22,077 bases of DNA from M3007 sp040383605 (GTDB lineage: Bacteria; Bacteroidota; Bacteroidia; Chitinophagales; Saprospiraceae): positions 1 to 22,077 of the forward strand of contig JBEIDF010000044.1 in NCBI GenBank assembly GCA_040383605.1, read 5' to 3'. The number at the start of each line of letters is the position of its first letter. Position 1 is the stretch's first letter. A program made the position numbers and the translations under genes. Positions 15,024-22,077 of the stretch are shown piece by piece. Below the pieces are notes generated by a model. That model was not told where the DNA came from. It was given only the letters and a program-made list of their open reading frames with translations, and did not search any database.

Positions 15024-15713
15024 ATGAGCGAGGTCGATAGCTTTTTCAAGTCGGCTTTTTCAGTTGACAACGTGATCTTCGGGTTTGACGGCGGGGATCT
15101 GAAGGTGCTGTTAATCCAGCGCGGGGCGGCGCCGTACAAAGGCGTGTGGGCCTTGCCGGGCGACTTAGTGTATCCGAACGAAGACCTCGACACGGCGGCG
15201 GAGCGGGTATTGGAGCAGCTGACCGGTTTGCGGGGCGTGTATCTGGAGCAGGTAAAAGCCTTTGGCGCCGTGGATCGCCACCCGCTCGGGCGCGTCATCA
15301 CCATTGCCTATTATTCGCTCATTAAGGTCAGCGATTACTCCGTGACGCCGGCCTCCTTCGCGCAGTCGGCCCGCTGGCACGCCGTGTCCTTATCGGACAA
15401 GCTCGCCTTCGACCACAACGAAATCCTGAGCGCCTGCCTGCGGCAGTTGAAGATCAAGGTGCGCATGGCGCCGATCGGCTTTGAATTGCTGCCGCCGAAA
15501 TTTACCCTCACCGAGTTGCAGCATTTGTACGAGGCGATCCTGGAGACCGACCTCGACAAGCGGAATTTTCGAAAAAAAATACTGTCTATGGATTTGCTCC
15601 AGGACATGGACGAGTTGCAGGAGGGCGTGGCGCACCGACCCGCCAAGTTGTACCAGTTTGATCGGAAGCGGTATGCGAAGTTTGTGGCGGAGGGGTTTAG
15701 TTTTGATATTTAG
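15024..15713 (+). CDS. Nudix-related transcriptional regulator (NrtR/AraR-like)
   Basis: The 229-residue protein has an N-terminal Nudix fold (about 10-145; VDNVIFGFDGGDLKVLLIQR and GVWALPGDLVYPNEDL) and a C-terminal winged-helix domain (about 150-229; KFTLTELQHLYEAILE, DKRNFRKKIL, GVAHRPAKLYQFD). Length and order match NrtR and the Bacteroidota AraR repressors. The Nudix box is degenerate: where REUxEExGU is expected the sequence reads RVLEQLTGL, so the two metal-binding glutamates are missing and hydrolysis is unlikely. The fold probably serves as a ligand-binding sensor, for example for ADP-ribose or a sugar. A palindrome at its promoter suggests autoregulation. It stands alone on the plus strand with no metabolic gene of a clear regulon next to it, so the effector cannot be assigned. 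Confidence 0.88.
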   Translation: MSEVDSFFKSAFSVDNVIFGFDGGDLKVLLIQRGAAPYKGVWALPGDLVYPNEDLDTAAERVLEQLTGLRGVYLEQVKAFGAVDRHPLGRVITIAYYSLIKVSDYSVTPASFAQSARWHAVSLSDKLAFDHNEILSACLRQLKIKVRMAPIGFELLPPKFTLTELQHLYEAILETDLDKRNFRKKILSMDLLQDMDELQEGVAHRPAKLYQFDRKRYAKFVAEGFSFDI

Positions 15714-15803
15714 TATTTTTTTAAATTTTAATTCCAGGATAGTAGTGCGTTGTCATCAAAATGTGAACAAGCGCTCTAGATTTAAAAAATATTTTTCGAT
15801 GAT

Positions 15804-15830
15804 TTATCCGGCCTCGAATAGGCCGGATAA
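15804..15830. terminator. Hairpin between convergent genes, candidate bidirectional terminator
   Basis: TTATCCGGCC, a seven-base loop TCGAATA, and GGCCGGATAA form a perfect 10-bp stem. It lies between the convergent Nudix-type gene (ends 15713) and the cupin gene (stop 15838-15840). There is no long T-run right after the stem on either strand, only AAAAAT/ATTTTT flanks, so the terminator call is moderate. The rest of the spacer is AT-rich with no gene. Confidence 0.55.
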
Positions 15831-15837
15831 AAATCCC

Positions 15838-16329
15838 CTACCGCCCAAAATCATCCTGCAACCGCACAATATCATCTTCATCCGAAGGATGCCCCGCCTC
15901 GGTATGCTGCCAGATTTCAGCGATTACGCCCCAGTCGTCGAGGCCGACCAGCCGGTGGCGCTCGCCCTGGTGGAGCTGGATCATGTCGCCGGATTGAAGG
16001 GTCTGCAGGGCGCCCTCGACGTCGTTGGGACTGGTGACCACGCCGACGGGGCCTTCCACGGCCCGCCACAACTCGGCGCGCCGAAAATGGTACTGCCAGG
16101 AAAGGCGCTTGTGCGGCGCCACTAATAGGATTTTAGGACTCAGTTTCGCGAAGCCCTGCACCTCGGCCGGATTGATCTCCGGAAAAAAATGCCGGATGAA
16201 CTGCGGCGCCTGGGCCTCGTCTATCACAAAAAAACCGCCCCAGGGACGGGTGTCGTCCTGCGCGGCAATGTCAAATCCTTTTTCGGCTAAATCCTGGGCG
16301 ATTTTTCTGAACAATTCCTGTTTCTCCAT
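15838..16329 (-). CDS. Cupin protein of the mannose-6-phosphate isomerase-like family
   Basis: With start ATG 16329 the protein has 163 residues. It carries the single-domain cupin signature of type II phosphomannose isomerase-like proteins: TRPWGGFFVIDE, then PHKRLSWQYHFRRAELW (metal-binding Gln/His/Glu region), and SGDMIQLHQGERHRLVG with the second His. Such cupins bind a divalent metal and isomerise or epimerise sugars, or bind sugar phosphates. The substrate is not evident, and no sugar nucleotide genes are nearby. The in-frame ATG at 16353 would add eight polar residues and overlap the candidate promoter region, so the shorter form is preferred. It is divergent from the lipoprotein gene. 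Confidence 0.8.
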   Translation of the reverse strand: MEKQELFRKIAQDLAEKGFDIAAQDDTRPWGGFFVIDEAQAPQFIRHFFPEINPAEVQGFAKLSPKILLVAPHKRLSWQYHFRRAELWRAVEGPVGVVTSPNDVEGALQTLQSGDMIQLHQGERHRLVGLDDWGVIAEIWQHTEAGHPSDEDDIVRLQDDFGR

Positions 16330-16340
16330 ATTATTCGGAT

Positions 16341-16366
16341 TATTTTTGCGCAAATATCCAAAATTA
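16341..16366. promoter_or_regulatory. Paired divergent -7 boxes for the cupin and lipoprotein genes
   Basis: On the plus strand TATTTTTG (16341-16348) fits TAnnTTTG and lies 53 bp before the lipoprotein ATG at 16402. On the minus strand TAATTTTG (16359-16366) also fits and lies 29 bp before the cupin ATG at 16329. The two are only 10 bp apart, so the promoters would overlap and compete. No -33 TTTG is obvious for either. Confidence 0.4.
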
Positions 16367-16401
16367 CCGCCAGCTTCAACGCGCTTTATCCCCCCGCTCG
16401 T

Positions 16402-17175
16402 ATGTTTTTTCGGCTATCTCTCTTTTTTGTCTTCCTGTGCTGCTGCACCGCCTGCAGCCATCGGGAAATGGAGCCGCCGGAGCCGGATCCCGCCGCCGCA
16501 TACGCTTATTTCCCGCTTCAAACCGGACGGTTTATCGAGTACGCCGTGGACAGCCTGCTCTTCGACTTCGCCCCAGACGGCGGCACGCAGCGGGATTCCG
16601 TCCGGGTCTATCTCCGCGAACAGGTCGGCGAACCCTTCCTCGACCCCACAGGTACGCTCCGCTTTCCCATCGAACGGTACGAACGCAGCCAACCCACGGA
16701 GGCCTGGACGCTGAAAAACGTGTGGTCGGCCGGCCGAACAACCACGCAAGCCATCCGCACAGAGGACAACCTGCGCTTCCTCCGACTGGTGTTCCCCCTG
16801 AACCGCACCACGCGCTGGGACGGCAACCGCTGGATTGACGAATCGGTGGAACTGACCATCGCCGGCGAAACGATCCGGCCTTTTGAAAACTGGTCGTACC
16901 GGGTGGACGACCTCGACGCGCCCGGCGCCGTCGGCCTCTTCGCCTTCGATTCCCTGCTGACCGTCACGGAAGCGGATCACACGAACGCGCTCGAACGCCG
17001 CTGGTCGGAGGCGCAATACGCCAAAAATATCGGCCTGGTGCGCCGCGAACAATGGATACTCGACTCGCAATATTGCAATAACAACCCGCCGCCAACGGAT
17101 TGCGCGACGAAACCCTGGCAGGAAAAAGCCGAAAAGGGGTTTGTCGTGCGGCAACTGGCGATCAACTGGAATTGA
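16402..17175 (+). CDS. Predicted lipoprotein of unknown function
   Basis: This 257-residue protein begins MFFRLSLFFVFLCCCTACSH, a lipoprotein signal peptide with a CTAC lipobox and C18 as the lipidated cysteine. An acidic, proline-rich linker (about 22-33) follows. The mature part starts with YFPLQTGRFIEYAVDSLLFD, a pattern common in Bacteroidota lipoproteins that are otherwise uncharacterised. It appears beta-rich, with a Cys pair late in the protein (QYCNNNPPPTDC) that may form a disulfide. I recognise no catalytic motif. The stop codon is two bases before the rimM start, so the two genes are one transcription unit, although their roles look unrelated. Confidence 0.85.
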   Translation: MFFRLSLFFVFLCCCTACSHREMEPPEPDPAAAYAYFPLQTGRFIEYAVDSLLFDFAPDGGTQRDSVRVYLREQVGEPFLDPTGTLRFPIERYERSQPTEAWTLKNVWSAGRTTTQAIRTEDNLRFLRLVFPLNRTTRWDGNRWIDESVELTIAGETIRPFENWSYRVDDLDAPGAVGLFAFDSLLTVTEADHTNALERRWSEAQYAKNIGLVRREQWILDSQYCNNNPPPTDCATKPWQEKAEKGFVVRQLAINWN

Positions 17176-17177
17176 CT

Positions 17178-17693
17178 ATGCCCGATTATGTAGAAGTTGG
17201 CTACACGCAAAAAACGCACGGCGTGAAAGGCGAATTGAAGTTTTTTGTGGAAGACCCGTTCTTTGATCTGATTATTGAAAAAAATCGGGTCTTTTTGGAT
17301 ATAAAAGGGGTAAAAGTGCCGTATTTCATAAAGGAAATTCGGGGCGCCGAAGGAAATATTATCCATTTCGACGATGTGCCCAACCGGGAAGCGGCGCTGC
17401 TGCTGCAATCCCGAAAAATGTACCTGCCTGCTTCGGAAGTCCCGGAAGACCTGGAGATGGAACCCGAAGGGCCGGCGTATGCAGGACTAACCGGTTTTAT
17501 GCTGGTGGACGCCCAGGCCGGGCCGGTCGGCCCAATCGAGGAGGTGCTCGAGATGCCGCAGCAGGAAATGGCCCTGGTGCGGTATAAAGGGCGGGAGACG
17601 CTGATCCCACTGAATACGCATTTTATCCAGAGGGTGGATACCGAGCGCCGGGAGGTGCTGGTGGATTTGCCGGACGGGTTGTTGGAGCCTTGA
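17178..17693 (+). CDS. rimM: Ribosome maturation factor RimM
   Basis: The 171-residue protein has the RimM N-terminal barrel (YVEVGYTQKTHGVKGELKFF, about 4-23, the family signature) and the C-terminal PRC-barrel (GLTGFMLVDAQAGPVGPIEE, ending TLIPLNTHFIQRVDTERREV then LVDLPDGLL). RimM binds ribosomal protein S19 and assists maturation of the 30S head. I start it at ATG 17178, two bases after the lipoprotein stop; the in-frame ATG at 17100 lies inside the lipoprotein gene. The usual neighbours rpsP and trmD are absent here; the upstream gene is a lipoprotein. Confidence 0.95.
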   Translation: MPDYVEVGYTQKTHGVKGELKFFVEDPFFDLIIEKNRVFLDIKGVKVPYFIKEIRGAEGNIIHFDDVPNREAALLLQSRKMYLPASEVPEDLEMEPEGPAYAGLTGFMLVDAQAGPVGPIEEVLEMPQQEMALVRYKGRETLIPLNTHFIQRVDTERREVLVDLPDGLLEP

Positions 17694-17754
17694 TGAATCC
17701 GGGGGCAAGCGCTCCGAATACCTAAATTACAGGTTTTGTTAATATTACCTTAAA

Positions 17755-17797
17755 AGTCCAGGCGCCGCGCAATAGCTGCGCGATACTGGCACGTTTT
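17755..17797 (+). terminator. Candidate terminator after rimM
   Basis: An inner perfect stem CGCGCA/TGCGCG with loop ATAGC (17766-17782) is extended by outer CCAG/CTGG pairs with a mismatched section. CACGTTTTT follows. It lies about 70 bp after the rimM stop and just before the large palindromic repeat. The T-run begins a few bases after the stem, so the call is tentative. Confidence 0.4.
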
Positions 17798-17816
17798 TGG
17801 TATATGTTCAAAACAG

Positions 17817-17978
17817 GTAACTGGTTAGCGGGTCGCGTCTGAGCCAAAAAAGGATCCATTTTTTGCCAGACGAAGCGATTTTTTGCAGGCCATAGCAGCG
17901 CTATGGTCAAAAAAAATCGCAAAGTATGGCGGAAAATGGGACTTTTGGGGCCAGACAGCGATCCTGCTAACCAGTTAC
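17817..17978. repeat. Long imperfect palindrome (about 162 bp), candidate non-autonomous mobile repeat
   Basis: The outer ends are exact inverted copies: GTAACTGGTTAGC on the left and GCTAACCAGTTAC on the right. Further in, the arms pair imperfectly through matching blocks (GTCTGAGCC with GGCCAGAC, CCATTTTTTGCCA with TGGCGGAAAATGG, GCGATTTTTT with AAAAAATCGC). They meet at CCATAGC/GCTATGG around 17890-17906. The whole unit would fold into one long hairpin. It ends 15 bp before the thioesterase ATG, so it forms most of that gene's 5-prime region. No transposase is encoded. It resembles a MITE or REP/BIME-type repeat. Confidence 0.85.
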
Positions 17979-17993
17979 GAAACCTTTATTTAC

Positions 17994-18530
17994 ATGGAAA
18001 ACAACAAACCGGAGGCAAAGCGCGTATCCGACAGCTTCACGGTCATGACAGAAATGGTCATGCCCAACGACACTAATCCGATGGGCAACCTGATGGGCGG
18101 CTATATGATGCGCTGGATGGATATCGTCGCCGCAATTTGTGCCGGAAAACACTGCGCGTCCCATGTCGTGACGGCGGCCGTTGATCATATCTCTTTCCAG
18201 AAACCCATTCGGCTGGGTGATGTCGTCACCCTGGAGGCCTCGGTGACGCGGGCGTTCAATTCCTCCCTGGAAATTTATGTCGAGGTATATGCCAACGACA
18301 TCAAAGGGCAAAATCCGCGGCGCTGCAACCACGCCTATTTTACCTTCGTTGCCTTGGACGATGACCGCAAAAAACCGATCGAAATACCGGAAGTTCTGCC
18401 GCTGTCCAACGAAGAACAAAATCGCTACGAAAGCGCTGCGCGCCGCCGGGAAATCCGGCTGATTCTCTCCGGGCGCATCAAACCGAAAGACGCGCTGGAA
18501 GTGCGGAAATTTTTTGCAGAATTTGATTAA
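17994..18530 (+). CDS. Acyl-CoA thioesterase, hotdog fold (YciA/BFIT-like)
   Basis: With start ATG 17994 the protein has 178 residues. It carries the acyl-CoA hydrolase hotdog signature: MVMPNDTNPMGNLMGGYMMR followed by WMD, then AAVDHISFQKPIRLGDVVTL and EVYANDIKG. The asparagine/glycine-rich turn before the central helix and the aspartate of WMD are the expected active-site region. Enzymes of this family hydrolyse acyl-CoA to free fatty acid and CoA in the cytoplasm; chain length cannot be told. The C-terminal tail (about 135-178) is charged. The open frame extends upstream to 17883, but that part is the palindromic repeat read through, so it is not coding. A strong terminator follows 48 bp after the stop. 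Confidence 0.9.
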   Translation: MENNKPEAKRVSDSFTVMTEMVMPNDTNPMGNLMGGYMMRWMDIVAAICAGKHCASHVVTAAVDHISFQKPIRLGDVVTLEASVTRAFNSSLEIYVEVYANDIKGQNPRRCNHAYFTFVALDDDRKKPIEIPEVLPLSNEEQNRYESAARRREIRLILSGRIKPKDALEVRKFFAEFD

Positions 18531-18577
18531 ATAAAGTCAATCGGCCCTGATTTGCTACGTCTTCGGCCTTCTTTTAT

Positions 18578-18618
18578 AAAACCCCGGCAACAACGCGTAA
18601 GCGTTGCCGGGGTTTTTT
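18578..18618 (+). terminator. Rho-independent terminator of the thioesterase gene
   Basis: The stem AAAACCCCGGCAAC (18578-18591) pairs with GTTGCCGGGGTTTT (18603-18616). The loop can also fold through AACGC/GCGTT. The stem is followed by a run of T. It is a perfect GC-rich intrinsic terminator on the plus strand. Confidence 0.92.
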
Positions 18619-18824
18619 CTTTTCCCAAAGCAGCGTAAAGCGGCAATAAACCCGTCTTGCATGACATGCCTCCGAATCCTGGACGGCTAAAGCAGATTTT
18701 CGGCCAATATTCGAAAATATTGGACAATGTTCATACCTTAACCGGTCGAAATAAGCACCCACCTTACAGCAGTGCCTTTTTGAGGAAACAACTGAGATTT
18801 GAACAGTAAAAAACATCGAGAGCA
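18619..18824. other. Intergenic region upstream of the P-domain protein, with a short palindrome
   Basis: This 206-bp spacer contains the perfect inverted repeat CCAATATT-CGAA-AATATTGG (18704-18723), a possible operator about 100 bp before the GTG start. No full TAnnTTTG box and no gene is seen. Confidence 0.4.
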
Positions 18825-21800
18825 GTGAGACCAGTTACCAGCGCCATTTTTATCCTCTTTTTCCAAATCGCCATTTTTGATCAAATTTCAGCCCAGCCGT
18901 GCAATTGCACCAACTGTCCCCAATTTATGCCGGACAATTTTACGGGCGATTTTCTGCTCACCGTCCAAAACGCAACGAATAACACGCTCGGCCAAAATGG
19001 ACAGGGCGTGTGCGGCGTCACGCTGAATTTCGACCACGAATATGTCGGCGATTTATCCATCGTATTGACCTCGCCCGCCGGGCAATCGGTCACGCTCGTC
19101 GGCCCCATCGGACTTTGGGGTCCTACCGACGGCACTTCCTGGAATATCGCCTTTGTGCCCTGCGGCGACCCTGTGACGCCCGACCCCGGATTCACGCCAA
19201 ACTGGAATAATAACCAACCCTGGGGGTTGTTTGGCGCGTACAGCGGTTCCTATTATCCATTTAATGGTTGTTTGCAAAATTTCAATATGGGGCCGGTCAA
19301 CGGTACCTGGACGCTCACGGTGACCGATGGGCAATCGAATGATGTGGGCAACTTTTACGACTATTCCATCATTTTTTGTGATCCATCCGGAATCTTGTGC
19401 TTCACCTGCGCCGCAGAAGCCGGCAACCTGACCCAGCCGGATGTGCAAGCCTGCGAAGGTTCTCCAAACCTCAACCTCAACCTGCCGCCCAGCTTCACTG
19501 CCAATGAGGTGCCGCCTCCGCCTACCGAATATACCTACACCTATCTTATTGCAGGTACTGGCGGTATTATTCAGGCGATTGAAGACGTACCTGACCTGAG
19601 CGCCTACCAGCCCGGTACCTATACTGTGTGCGGGATGTCCTATTACACGCTTCAAGCGGATCAGGTACCCACGCCAAACGGCAGCCTGACAATCCAGCAA
19701 TTGACCAATCAGCTCAACTCCGCCAGTCCGCCTTTTTGCGGCGACATCACGACCAATTGCGTAAATGTCACCGTTTTTCCGGATGTGCCGGACGAGGAAG
19801 AGTCCGCCACGATCTGCGCGCCTGAATGCTATCAGTTTCTCGGGCAAACGTATTGCCAGTCGGGTACATACACCGTCAACCGCGTGAGCGCTAACGGCTG
19901 CCCCTACACCTCCACGCTCTTTCTCACCGTGCTGCAGCCCTCTTTTACTACCGTTAATGAGATTGCCTGCGAAACAGGGTGTACGCAAACGCCCGGCTTT
20001 GCCGGCATCTGCGATCCCGGGCAGTATCAGGCTACTTTCACTAATTTCCAAGGTTGCGACAGCACGGTGACCCTCAATTTCAGTTACCTGCCCATCAACG
20101 CCGTGATTGCGCCGCCGCCGCCTTTCCCTTGCACCGGCGGAACAATCCAACTTTCCGGCGCCGGCTCCACGGCCGGCATCGGTACAACGTATCTTTGGAC
20201 GGCCTCCAACGGTGGAAATATTGTCGGGCCTGCCGGCGGGCTCAACGTCCTGGTGGACGCGCCTGGTAATTACCAATTGCTCGTGTGCCGCTCCGCCGCC
20301 GGGGTGTTCTGCTGCGATTCGACCGGCGTGACGATCAACGGCAATCAAAATGCGCCGCAAACACCTACCGTAATCAGCGGGCCGCTGCCCGCCTGCGAAG
20401 ACAGCCTCACGCTTTACACCGTATCGCCTACGCCCGGCGCTGATTCTTATCTGTGGACTGTTTCCGACAGCGTAATCATCGTGTCGGGCCAGGGTACGGA
20501 TTCCCTGCGCGTACGGTGGCCCATCCGGGATTCCAGCCTGATCTGCGTGCAGGCCGTGAATACCTGCGGCACAAGTCCGACCTTCTGCCTACCCGCGTAT
20601 GCTATTGGTGTGCCCGGCCCGGCGACCCTTTCCGGCGCCGCGATCGTATGCCCGCAGGATACCGCGCTGTACGTGGTGCAAACGCCCGGCGATAGTACGG
20701 TAACCGGTTACTTGTGGATTGTGGACAGCCTGGGTACGCTGCTCAGCGGCCAGGGGAACGACAGTGCTGTGATTGTTTGGAATCAGGCGGGCGTTAGCCA
20801 GTTGTGTTATCGCGCGCAAAATATCTGCGGAAACGGCCCGCAACAATGCCGGGAAATCCGGATTGAAGGTACGCCCCAGACGCCAGTCATCAACGGGCCG
20901 GATACCGCATGCCAGGGCAGTACGGCCATCTTTACCACCGCCGCGCCGGGTGCTGCGCTAAGTTACGACTGGCAAATCCAACATGGCATTATTATCGGCG
21001 GAAATGCAGCAGACACCATTATAGTACAGTGGGATACCAATGCCGATACCGGCTTCGTCTGCCTCCAATTGGAAGGCGCTTGCGGAACTTCGCCGGCAGG
21101 CTGTAAAACCGTGCAACTCGCACCGCCGCCGCCAATACCGGCAATTTCCGGAGATACCCTGCGCTGCCCCGGTTCGATTGGAGCGTATATCGCTACGGCG
21201 GTCGGCGGCGCCACCGATTATATCTGGACGATTCCTACAGGCGCCGTGATTTTGTCCGGACAGAATACCTTAAATCTATCGGTCAACTGGCAAGCCGCGC
21301 CGGGCGGTACCATCTGCATCGCTGCAGTCAGCGGTTGCGGAACCGGCCCGCAAGCCTGCCTGCCGGTAGAAGTGCCGGAAATCCCCGTGGGCAATGCCGG
21401 CGCAGACACCAGTTTTTGCGGAACAGTCGGCACGCTAAGCGCCCTCCCCAGCGTACCCGGAAGCACCGGGTTCTGGAGTCAATCGGGCGGACCAGGAACT
21501 GCCTTGATTACCGCCCCGTCGAGTGCCAATAGCGCTGTCTCGGTTTCACTAGCCGGAACCTACGCTTTTGCCTGGACGGAGACGAATAAAATCTGCAGCG
21601 CAACCGATACCGTACGCCTCGAGTTTTTCGACACGCCTACCCTCTCCAATAACACTCCGGTTTGCGATGGCGCCAATACGAGCTATACGGTGGAAATCAC
21701 CGTTGCGGGCGGAACCGCGCCCTTCGTCGTCAACGGCGCGCCCCTTGGCGCCAACCCGTTTGTGTCCGCCCCCATTCCAAGCGGTCAGTCCTACAGCTTT

Positions 21801-22077
21801 ACGGTTGCGGATGGAAACGGCTGTGCCGGAAACACCCTGACGGGATCGTTCGACTGCAATTGCACTACATACTCCGGTACAGTGGCCGTCACCCTGGCAA
21901 CGGCCTGCCTCGGCGACACCGTCAGTGCCGGTTTCAACAACAACGCTAGTCTGGACAGCGACGACGTTGCTGGATTTTTCCTGCACACCGGAGCCGGCCC
22001 TGTACTGGCTACTGTAATCGCGCAGAATAGTACAGGCGATTTTACCTTCCAGGCCGGTATGAGTTTTGGCGTAACCT
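18825..22077 (+). CDS. Large secreted protein with P domain and PKD-like repeats, GTG start (cut by right edge)
   Basis: This frame is open from GTG 18825 to the end of the window, giving 1084 visible codons. GTG is the only start after the stop at 18807 that gives a signal peptide: MRPVTSAIFILFFQIAIF then DQISAQ, with cleavage after SAQ. Residues about 63-187 form a proprotein-convertase P domain (GVCGVTLNFDHEYVGDLSIV, SPAGQSVTLVGP, NGTWTLTVTDGQSNDVGNFY). A Cys-rich middle with PPPP linkers follows. Four PKD-like units occupy about 514-854, and a further SPRT/PKD-like region (from about 855) continues past the edge. Such proteins in Bacteroidota are exported by the type IX system or sit on the surface; the C-terminal sorting domain would lie outside the window. 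A P domain without a visible protease upstream suggests a structural or adhesive role. A 435-codon antisense frame (19053-20360) is a shadow. Confidence 0.88.
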   Translation, partial: MRPVTSAIFILFFQIAIFDQISAQPCNCTNCPQFMPDNFTGDFLLTVQNATNNTLGQNGQGVCGVTLNFDHEYVGDLSIVLTSPAGQSVTLVGPIGLWGPTDGTSWNIAFVPCGDPVTPDPGFTPNWNNNQPWGLFGAYSGSYYPFNGCLQNFNMGPVNGTWTLTVTDGQSNDVGNFYDYSIIFCDPSGILCFTCAAEAGNLTQPDVQACEGSPNLNLNLPPSFTANEVPPPPTEYTYTYLIAGTGGIIQAIEDVPDLSAYQPGTYTVCGMSYYTLQADQVPTPNGSLTIQQLTNQLNSASPPFCGDITTNCVNVTVFPDVPDEEESATICAPECYQFLGQTYCQSGTYTVNRVSANGCPYTSTLFLTVLQPSFTTVNEIACETGCTQTPGFAGICDPGQYQATFTNFQGCDSTVTLNFSYLPINAVIAPPPPFPCTGGTIQLSGAGSTAGIGTTYLWTASNGGNIVGPAGGLNVLVDAPGNYQLLVCRSAAGVFCCDSTGVTINGNQNAPQTPTVISGPLPACEDSLTLYTVSPTPGADSYLWTVSDSVIIVSGQGTDSLRVRWPIRDSSLICVQAVNTCGTSPTFCLPAYAIGVPGPATLSGAAIVCPQDTALYVVQTPGDSTVTGYLWIVDSLGTLLSGQGNDSAVIVWNQAGVSQLCYRAQNICGNGPQQCREIRIEGTPQTPVINGPDTACQGSTAIFTTAAPGAALSYDWQIQHGIIIGGNAADTIIVQWDTNADTGFVCLQLEGACGTSPAGCKTVQLAPPPPIPAISGDTLRCPGSIGAYIATAVGGATDYIWTIPTGAVILSGQNTLNLSVNWQAAPGGTICIAAVSGCGTGPQACLPVEVPEIPVGNAGADTSFCGTVGTLSALPSVPGSTGFWSQSGGPGTALITAPSSANSAVSVSLAGTYAFAWTETNKICSATDTVRLEFFDTPTLSNNTPVCDGANTSYTVEITVAGGTAPFVVNGAPLGANPFVSAPIPSGQSYSFTVADGNGCAGNTLTGSFDCNCTTYSGTVAVTLATACLGDTVSAGFNNNASLDSDDVAGFFLHTGAGPVLATVIAQNSTGDFTFQAGMSFGVT
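20364..21386 (+). repeat. Four tandem PKD-like protein repeats within the P-domain gene
   Basis: Units begin at about 20364, 20619, 20883 and 21138, each 83-88 codons. Each has the order ISG/LSG/ING-x-P or D, a cysteine (ACEDS, VCPQD, ACQGS, RCPGS), a SYLWTV or DYIWTI-type strand, a gap with SGQGTDS or SGQNT, and a C-x-CGTSP or CGTGP end. They are diverged at the DNA level, so they are old duplications. Confidence 0.8.

Noticed and set aside
17883..17993. N-terminal extension of the thioesterase
   Set aside because: These codons are read through the right half of the palindromic repeat, and family members start at the later ATG.
19053..20360. Long minus-strand open frame of 435 codons
   Set aside because: It is antisense to the P-domain protein, whose plus-strand frame has a signal peptide, recognisable domains and repeat units. 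The minus-strand translation shows no domain logic.

Overview
The window looks like the chromosome of a Bacteroidota bacterium, most likely of the Saprospiria type (Lewinella-like). The evidence is a TonB-dependent receptor with an N-terminal carboxypeptidase-regulatory-like domain, a LytS/LytTR two-component pair, a secreted protein with a P domain and PKD-like repeats, an HU-TM-SPOR protein, the almost complete lack of Shine-Dalgarno sequences, and several Bacteroidota-type -7 boxes (TAnnTTTG). Base composition is moderately GC-rich apart from one AT-rich gene. No rRNA, tRNA, CRISPR array or complete insertion sequence is visible.

Layout. Positions 1-2217 (minus) hold an NAD-linked formate-dehydrogenase-type module: a fused NuoE/NuoF-like diaphorase followed by the start of the large iron-sulfur subunit, cut by the window edge. 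Positions 2478-6740 (plus) hold a tightly packed TonB receptor, LytS-type histidine kinase and LytTR response regulator. Positions 6756-14802 are all minus: (in transcription order) an HU-TM-SPOR protein, methylmalonyl-CoA epimerase, a membrane metallophosphoesterase, the AT-rich cassette, and a UvrD-type helicase with an iron-sulfur PD-(D/E)XK nuclease. From 15024 onward come a Nudix-related transcription regulator (plus), a cupin (minus), a lipoprotein with rimM (plus), an acyl-CoA thioesterase (plus), and a large secreted P-domain protein that starts with GTG at 18825 and runs off the right edge.

The most unusual part is 9861-12045. A single AT-rich gene encodes an AlbA_2/Schlafen-type domain, a RecG-like ATPase-type domain and a C-terminal RNA-recognition motif. 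It is bracketed by two arrays of the same heptanucleotide in opposite orientation. One array abuts the helicase start codon and the other overlaps the metallophosphoesterase stop codon. A large hairpin lies directly after the stop codon of the cassette gene. This looks like a mobile cargo cassette slotted between two housekeeping genes, and the protein architecture suggests an RNA-directed conflict or regulatory role; that role is inferred. A second structured repeat, an imperfect palindrome of about 162 bp, lies upstream of the thioesterase gene.

Functions are assigned from motifs read by eye; no database search was possible.
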